A DNA stretch of 64,000 nt. Origin: Angelakisella massiliensis (GTDB lineage Bacteria; Bacillota; Clostridia; Oscillospirales; Ruminococcaceae). Shown one piece after another: positions 58,793-64,000 of the stretch. The DNA lies in NCBI RefSeq assembly GCF_900104675.1, contig NZ_LT629945.1, positions 744,046 to 808,045 of the forward strand, written 5' to 3'. Position 1 is the stretch's first letter, and every line of letters starts with the position of its first letter. The translations under genes were made by a program, and so were the position numbers. A model generated the notes under the pieces. That model had not been told where the DNA came from and searched no databases. It saw only the letters and a list, made by a program, of their open reading frames with translations.

Positions 58793-59886
58793 CCCAGCAG
58801 CCACCTCCCAAAAAACAGCAGCAATGCCAGTATCCCGTAAATGCCCCCGCAGAATGCCGCCAACCGTCCGTAATGGATGGGCAGCTCCCCGCACACCTTG
58901 CCGGTCTGGCCGTTCATAGCGTAAAAGTAGGTTTTATCCTCCCCCTTGGGGCGGTATGTAAAGGTCCATACCGGCAGCAGAAGATACTGCCACTTCTGGT
59001 CCTGGTTGTTTGTCTCCAGGTGGGTGACGTTGACCGCCACCATATCCCCGGGAATAGTGTCCCGGAACAACTGCTCTGTATAATTTTTGATCTGCTGTTC
59101 CAGGGCGGGCTGCGCTTCCTCCCGCTCCACATCCCGCTTTTCCGCCTGGAAGCCGGTGAGGTACAGAGGAGTAAAATCCTTCATTTCCTTCCGCTCAAAG
59201 GGCAGCACGCTTTCCACCAGCTTCTGGTCCGCCTTTTTCAGCGCGGGCTTGAGCATTTCATTGAGGTTGACTTTTCCCCCCCGGACAATGCGGTACCGGC
59301 TGGTCTCAGTATATTCTGTGTTGCCGATGCGCCACACCCGGACCCGGTTGGCAGTGGCTTCCATGGCTCCGTCCAGCTTACAGTCCACCATCCAGTAGGG
59401 GAAATAGACCCCCGACAGCTTCTGAATACGGGATTTGTGGAAAAAGTCCCGGGGCACAAACCGCTTGCTTCTGGCCCAGTGGAGGAATCTCTTTTCCGCC
59501 TCCTCCTTGGGGATGGCAAAGGGGATGACATACTCCGGCCGGAACTCTCCCGACAGCCGTCCGGACAGCACCACGGGATTGTGGCAATAAAAGCACTGGG
59601 TAGCCGCAGTGGTAGCGTCGGTTACGATCTCCGCGCCGCAGCTGGGACAATGGTAGACGGTCATTTCCTCCGTCTGCTGTCCCTGGTCCTGTGCCTCTGC
59701 CTGTTCCGCCGCCGGCTCCTCCGGGGACTTTTCCACCTCAGCGGCGGCGCTGTCCTGGGCCTGACGGGCCTCCTCCTGGGTAAAGCTGCTGCCGCAGTAT
59801 TCGCAGTGGAAGGTCTGGCTCTCCGGGTCAAAGGTAAGTCCTGCCCCGCAGCTGGGGCATTTATAGGTGGTTGCGGTATCCATCAT
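58789..59886 (-). CDS. zinc-ribbon membrane protein, YdjG-like
   Basis: A 365-residue protein with two zinc ribbons: CPSCGAGLTF with CEYCGSSF near the N-terminus, and CPSCGAEIV with CFYCHNPV at about 80-105, separated by an acidic linker. The long middle part (PFAIPKEEAEKRFLHW and GVYFPYWMVDCKLDG) is conserved in this family, and a hydrophobic C-terminal segment anchors it. It lies between the SPFH gene and the TPM gene as in ydjGHI. Start is ATG 59886 or 59883. Confidence 0.82.
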   Translation of the reverse strand: MMDTATTYKCPSCGAGLTFDPESQTFHCEYCGSSFTQEEARQAQDSAAAEVEKSPEEPAAEQAEAQDQGQQTEEMTVYHCPSCGAEIVTDATTAATQCFYCHNPVVLSGRLSGEFRPEYVIPFAIPKEEAEKRFLHWARSKRFVPRDFFHKSRIQKLSGVYFPYWMVDCKLDGAMEATANRVRVWRIGNTEYTETSRYRIVRGGKVNLNEMLKPALKKADQKLVESVLPFERKEMKDFTPLYLTGFQAEKRDVEREEAQPALEQQIKNYTEQLFRDTIPGDMVAVNVTHLETNNQDQKWQYLLLPVWTFTYRPKGEDKTYFYAMNGQTGKVCGELPIHYGRLAAFCGGIYGILALLLFFGRWLLG

Positions 59887-59906
59887 CTTGTCTTTTCCTC
59901 CGGCTC

Positions 59907-61220
59907 TCAGCCCTGCATGGGAGTACCGCACTCAGGGCAGAATTTGGGCGCTTTTCCTTCCTCCGGCTCATAGCCGCAGTTGGGGCAACGAAGGGCCTCC
60001 GGCTTTTTCTTGCCGCATTCACTACAGAACTTGCCGGTATTGACCGCGCCGCAGGAGCACTTCCACTCCTCCTTTGCGGGGGCCTCAGGACGGGGCTTGC
60101 CGCACTCGCTGCAGAATTTGCCGGTGTTCACCCCACCGCAGGAGCACTTCCAGCCCTCCTGGGCAGGTGCCGGAGCGGCAGCCTGCTGGGCCTGGGCCGC
60201 TGCCTGGGCCGCCTGCTGAGCCTGGATCTGCTGCTGGTTGGACTGGGAAGCCGCGCCCATAAAACCGCCTCCCGCCTGCATACCAAAGCCCATGCCCATA
60301 AATCCGGCCATGCTGCCGGCGGAGTTGGAGCCTGCCGCTTCCAGACCCCGGGCCACAGCTCCCTGGACATAACCTTCCCGAATGGAGGGATCTCCCAGCA
60401 TAGCGCCCTGATTGCGCATATTGATGAGCTTCTGGGACTCCTCATCATAGGAAATGCTGGCGATGCCCACCGCCTGAACTTCCATACCTCTGGTCTGCCG
60501 CCAGTCCTCATCCAGGATATTGGACATATACTTGCTCAGTTCCCGGCCCTTGGAAGGAACAAAGGAGACCCGGATGCCGTCAGCGGACATCTGGTTGATG
60601 GCTGCCTGGAGGGCTTCCAGGAACTCGGAGATGTACTGCTCGTTGATGTCGGTGATCTCCACCCGGTCCCTGCTGCGGGGGATGGCCTCAGCATAGAACA
60701 GCAGGGGATCGGTGATCTTGATGGAATAGGAGCCGTGGGTGCGCAGGAACAGCTCAGCATTATAGAAGCTGTCAAAATAGTTGATGGGATTGCGGGTGCC
60801 GAACTTGATGCCCTTGATCTCCTGGAGGTTGACATAATAAACCTTCTGCTGGCGGGGAGTGCCTCCTGCGAAGCGGACACGGTCCAGAGAATCCTTCAGG
60901 GAATCCCCGAACTGACCGTTAAACAGGGACGGAGTGGTGGAGTTATTGACGGTGTAATAACCTTCCTCAGCGGTGTAATCCACTACCTTGCCGCCGTCCA
61001 CCAGCATCATGAACTGGTTGGGATAAACATGAATAACCGAACCGTTGGAAACCAGATTGTCTGTTCCCTTGCGGTTCTGATTGCGGCGGTCATCACGACG
61101 CACCGGCACGCCGGAAGTGAAAACAGTAGTGTCGTTCATTTCGTCCGGCTCAAACACCTCCAGCCACTGGTCCGCGAGGCTTCCTCCAATGGCGCTGGTG
61201 ATCGCTTTGATGATACCCAT
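59907..61220 (-). CDS. SPFH-domain protein with C-terminal zinc ribbons, YdjI-like
   Basis: A 437-residue protein. An SPFH/prohibitin-like domain fills about residues 20-300, then comes a Gln/Ala-rich linker (QQQIQAQQAAQAAAQAQQ) and three zinc-ribbon units with CSCGGVNTGKFCSECG, CSCGAVNTGKFCSECG and CPNCGYEPEEG-CPECG. Bacterial YdjI-type proteins recruit PspA-like stress proteins to the membrane. It is 20 bp upstream of the YdjG-like gene and probably heads the three-gene operon. Confidence 0.88.
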   Translation of the reverse strand: MGIIKAITSAIGGSLADQWLEVFEPDEMNDTTVFTSGVPVRRDDRRNQNRKGTDNLVSNGSVIHVYPNQFMMLVDGGKVVDYTAEEGYYTVNNSTTPSLFNGQFGDSLKDSLDRVRFAGGTPRQQKVYYVNLQEIKGIKFGTRNPINYFDSFYNAELFLRTHGSYSIKITDPLLFYAEAIPRSRDRVEITDINEQYISEFLEALQAAINQMSADGIRVSFVPSKGRELSKYMSNILDEDWRQTRGMEVQAVGIASISYDEESQKLINMRNQGAMLGDPSIREGYVQGAVARGLEAAGSNSAGSMAGFMGMGFGMQAGGGFMGAASQSNQQQIQAQQAAQAAAQAQQAAAPAPAQEGWKCSCGGVNTGKFCSECGKPRPEAPAKEEWKCSCGAVNTGKFCSECGKKKPEALRCPNCGYEPEEGKAPKFCPECGTPMQG

Positions 61221-61401
61221 GATTGTTTCCTCCTTTTATGTGCTGCGTATATACTTCTTTGCCGCAGAGTGTAAGTAAAATCCTTTTGTCCCGTGGGAAG
61301 GACAGATCTGTGTCTCCCATCAGGATACACCTTATGGGAAATTTGAACTGCCCGCCCACTGTATGTTCAGATGATTCCCATCCATTTTTCAGCATTCGGC
61401 C

Positions 61402-62133
61402 TCATACCACTTCCCGAAAATGCTGATACTGCCAGCAGCGGATATTGACCGGTTCCACCACACCGCCGCAGTATTCACATTTGTGGCTGCCCAGCTGGGT
61501 CACCGGCGCGCCGCAGTTGGGGCAGGTAGTGCCCACGGCGTTGGCGTCCCCCGCCTTTTCCGGGTCCTGAACATAACACAGTTCCAGCTCATATTTGGTC
61601 TGGCGGGGCTGATCCCGGGAACCGGAAACCAGCTGATCTCCCTGGGTGATCCAGTGGAGGTGGCCCACCGCCGACTGAAAGGTGATGACACAGGTACCCT
61701 GGTGTTTCCGGTAACGGGCAATCTCCGTCTGATGGACCTGTACATCCTGGAAGGTCTCATCCCGGCCCTGCTGCCTGAGGTCCTCCAGATGCTGCCGGGC
61801 CTGGCTGGCCAGCTGTGAAGGAAGTTCCTCCAGTCCCTCCCCGGTGCTGAGAGCCAACAGCATCTTTTGCAGCACCTGCTGGGTATCCCGAACCGTCTGC
61901 TGGTAGTTGAATTCGGGAAAATCCCGCTGGACCTGAGGGAGGTAGATTTTGGTCATGCCTGAGACGGATTTTGGGGTGACAGCCAGCCGCTGCTGCTGGA
62001 GAGCCAGGCCCTGGGTAAAGGAATCCACCCCAAAGACCGCTCTGGACATTTGGCGCAGGCGGTACCGGGCTACCGCCACCACAATCAGCACCGCCGCCAA
62101 CAGTGAAACGACCACAATTATGCCAATGGACAT
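61402..62133 (-). CDS. membrane-anchored protein with a zinc ribbon
   Basis: A 243-residue protein with an N-terminal membrane segment (IGIIVVVSLLAAVLIVVAVARYRL), a region resembling the Tim44/TIM44-like lipid-binding domain (YLPQVQRDFPEFNYQQ) and a zinc ribbon near the C-terminus (CPNCGAPV with CEYCGG). It is 182 bp upstream of the SPFH gene on the same strand, so it may belong to the same stress module. Start is ATG 62133, 6 nt after AAGGAAGG. Confidence 0.78.
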   Translation of the reverse strand: MSIGIIVVVSLLAAVLIVVAVARYRLRQMSRAVFGVDSFTQGLALQQQRLAVTPKSVSGMTKIYLPQVQRDFPEFNYQQTVRDTQQVLQKMLLALSTGEGLEELPSQLASQARQHLEDLRQQGRDETFQDVQVHQTEIARYRKHQGTCVITFQSAVGHLHWITQGDQLVSGSRDQPRQTKYELELCYVQDPEKAGDANAVGTTCPNCGAPVTQLGSHKCEYCGGVVEPVNIRCWQYQHFREVV

Positions 62134-62335
62134 AGGCATCCTTCCTTCGCTGTGTACAAAGCTTCCGGTATCCGAAGACACCAGTCTAAATTATTTTACA
62201 ACAGTTTCGGGTGTGCGTCCAGTGAATCGAAAGAAATGAACCATATTCTTTGCCCATTTTTATGGAAAAACAGTTTTTGAGGGAAATGAAAAACTATTTT
62301 TAACCCTTACAGGGCATTTTTTATTTTTCTCTTTA

Positions 62336-62363
62336 TACGATATATCCAACACGATTTATCGTA
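62336..62363. promoter_or_regulatory. inverted repeat upstream of the XRE gene, candidate autoregulatory operator
   Basis: TACGATA and TATCGTA are exact complements separated by 14 bp, centred about 60 bp before the CTG start of the XRE regulator. Candidate site for autoregulation. Confidence 0.5.
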
Positions 62364-62409
62364 AATTCCGCTACACTAAAATCACAACCAACGGAAGGAG
62401 GCGGTAAAA

Positions 62410-62652
62410 CTGAATACCAAAGAAGCAGTTGCCAACCGTATCCTTGCTCTTTGCAGGGAAAAAGGACTGACCGTCAATGCCTTGGCCTGCGTCTCCGGTG
62501 TGCCTCCCACCACAATTTACAGCATACTGGATGGAAAAAGCCGGAATCCGGGTGTTGTTTCCCTCAAAAAGCTGTGTGATGGCCTGGAAATCAGTCTGCG
62601 GCAGTTTTTTGACTGTGAGCTGTTTGATGAATTGGAGCAGGAAATTCAGTAA
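62410..62652 (+). CDS. small XRE-family helix-turn-helix protein with CTG start
   Basis: An 80-residue frame reads (M)NTKEAVANRILALCREKGLTVNALAC and continues with the recognition helix (SGVPPTTIYSILDGKSRNPGVVS) to a TAA at 62652, a clear XRE/Cro helix-turn-helix. No ATG, GTG or TTG lies between the upstream stop (62377-62379) and the first helix. CTG at 62410 follows GGAGG at 8 nt, so initiation at CTG is the best reading; the next TTG would remove helix 1. The likely role is local transcriptional control, perhaps of itself. Confidence 0.8.
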   Translation: MNTKEAVANRILALCREKGLTVNALACVSGVPPTTIYSILDGKSRNPGVVSLKKLCDGLEISLRQFFDCELFDELEQEIQ

Positions 62653-62683
62653 ATAAGCATATTTTTCATTGGAATGCAAATGA

Positions 62684-62710
62684 GGGGGCGGCAGTTGATC
62701 TGCCGCCCCC
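62684..62710 (+). terminator. strong hairpin after the XRE gene
   Basis: GGGGGCGGCAG and CTGCCGCCCCC form a perfect 11-bp stem with a 5-nt loop, followed by TTTGG. The T run is short, so termination is likely but not certain. Confidence 0.6.
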
Positions 62711-62740
62711 TTTGGCCGCCTCCGGCGGCCATTTTTCCAC

Positions 62741-63160
62741 CCAAGCAGCGAGCGGCTTTGTCCGGCTTTACCCGGGCAAATAGCGAGCGGGCGATACCGC
62801 CTCTGCTAAAACAGAAGCAGAAGCCATCCCTCCACCCGTTCCTCTTAACACTGAAAGGTACCAACCAAAACAGCGGCAGGCTGTTTGCCGGACTAACCCA
62901 CTCGCTATTGCCTCAACTATGGGATTCCAAAGGGACGAGTCCCTTTGGGCGTATCTCCCGTGACACCAGCTTCCGTCCGGCAGACATCCAGGACAGAGAG
63001 TAAATCCCCGCCCAAGCAGCGAGCGGCTTTGTCCGGCTTTACCCGGGCAAATAGCGAGCGGGTGGTACAGTCTCTTCTAGGACAGGAGCAGAAACTATCC
63101 CTCCACCCGTTCCCCTTAACACTGAAAGGTACCAGCCAAAACAGCGGCAGGCTCCTTTCC
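62741..63160 (-). repeat. two inverted copies of family B, the second truncated
   Basis: On the minus strand the first copy (62980-62741) has ATAGCGAGTGGG and later CCCGCTCGCTAT, again a U-G wobble on the RNA sense strand, and the AAAGGGACTCGTCCCTTT hairpin. The second (63160-63012) keeps only the CCCGCTCGCTAT half and breaks off where a family C element begins. Confidence 0.82.
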
Positions 63161-63189
63161 TTTTTTCCTTATCAAATGAAAATCACCCT

Positions 63190-63424
63190 CGCCCCCAAAA
63201 GGTTGGTAGCGCAGCGGAGGCGTCGTGAGGGCGTTTATACCCCAAAGGGCACAGGCCAACCGAGCAGCCGAAGCAAGCGGGACCTTTTGGGGAAGAGCCT
63301 CGCGCCCGCAGGCGCATTTCGGAGGCCAACCGCCGCAGGCGGCTCTTAGGCCGGAGATGGGCAAGGGAATGGAGTGAATGGTCCCCGTCCAGGGAACCGA
63401 AGCGGAATGAACTTTGTCCCGGCG
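63190..63424 (-). repeat. structured repeat, family C copy 4 (inverted, expanded)
   Basis: On the minus strand: stem 1 GCCGG-CAA/TTG-CCGGC; long-range stem CCCCAAAAGGT/ACCTTTTGGGG; conserved core CGCTTGCTTCGGCTGCTCGGTTG. Additional hairpins (GCCGCCTGCGGCGG and GCGCCTGCGGGCGC) are inserted between the two stems. Confidence 0.8.
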
Positions 63425-63480
63425 AGAGTCCCTTTGGGCGTATCCCCCGTATCCCGGCACAAACTTTCCCCGGTACGGCA

Positions 63481-63517
63481 AAGGGCGCGGCCTCCGGTTT
63501 GGAGCAGCCGCGCCCTT
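63481..63517 (-). terminator. intrinsic terminator after lepA
   Basis: On the minus strand AAGGGCGCGGC pairs with GCCGCGCCCTT; a short T run follows. It lies 23 bp beyond the lepA stop. Confidence 0.7.
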
Positions 63518-63539
63518 GTTCTGATTCTGTTTGAAACGA

Positions 63540-64000
<461 letters not shown>

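Larger units (their letters stand above)
62653..63539. other. convergent intergenic region of structured repeats
   Basis: No gene. It holds the XRE hairpin, two inverted family B copies (62741-62980 and 63012-63160), a family C copy (63190-63424) joined to the second B copy, and the lepA terminator. Confidence 0.7.

Overview
The window comes from a Gram-positive anaerobe of class Clostridia, most likely an Oscillospiraceae-type gut bacterium. The signs are strong AGGAGG ribosome binding sites, lipoproteins and membrane proteins without outer-membrane genes, a reverse rubrerythrin, CIRCE control of a small heat-shock protein, and a yicC-remA-gmk-rpoZ-priA-def-fmt-rsmB-rlmN-prpC-prkC-rsgA-thiN gene order. 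Genus cannot be assigned from this sequence. No rRNA, tRNA, CRISPR array, transposase or phage gene was seen.

Region 1 (0-19.5 kb) is an accessory catabolic island. A minus-strand operon (about 6.9 to 0.7 kb) encodes a three-subunit GlpA-like flavin dehydrogenase (590 aa, 415 aa and DUF1667), a flavoenzyme resembling alkyl-DHAP synthase, and an iron alcohol dehydrogenase. A divergent YhfZ-type regulator faces it across a promoter region. A second minus operon (11.7 to 8.4 kb) encodes a divergent electron-transfer flavoprotein and a GlcD/lactate-dehydrogenase-like flavoenzyme. A plus-strand operon (12.3 to 19.5 kb) encodes an FGGY (glycerol-kinase-like) kinase, an MFS transporter, a histidine phosphatase, a second alkyl-DHAP-synthase-like flavoenzyme, a MIF/4-OT-type tautomerase and a second ETF pair. 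My reading, which is inference, is uptake and phosphorylation of a substituted glycerol such as a glycerol ether, oxidation at the glycerol carbon, flavin-dependent ether or side-chain chemistry, and electron disposal through ETF.

Region 2 (20-39 kb) is mixed: an EpsG-like membrane protein, a ribbon-helix-helix protein, CIRCE/hsp20, reverse rubrerythrin, an endonuclease/exonuclease/phosphatase-family protein, a LysR regulator, a lipoprotein with a duplicated domain, a uridine-kinase-like P-loop kinase, LrgAB, a DUF1846 protein and a complete branched-chain amino-acid ABC transporter (livKHMGF).

Region 3 (39-56 kb) is a housekeeping block on the minus strand, from yicC down to thiN, with hemW upstream. 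Region 4 (57-62 kb) holds an MBL-fold hydrolase and a YdjG/YdjH/YdjI-like membrane-stress module (TPM, zinc ribbon and SPFH proteins). A small XRE regulator with a CTG start and the C-terminal part of lepA close the window.

The most striking noncoding content is several families of long, hairpin-rich intergenic repeats: a 149-bp tandem array near 23.4-24.0 kb with degraded relatives elsewhere, a family of about 289 bp at 33.1-33.7 and 62.7-63.2 kb, and a structured element of about 165-235 bp at 47.8, 56.4, 56.7 and 63.2 kb. Copies within each family differ by paired, compensatory changes in their stems, which points to selection on RNA (or cruciform) structure.
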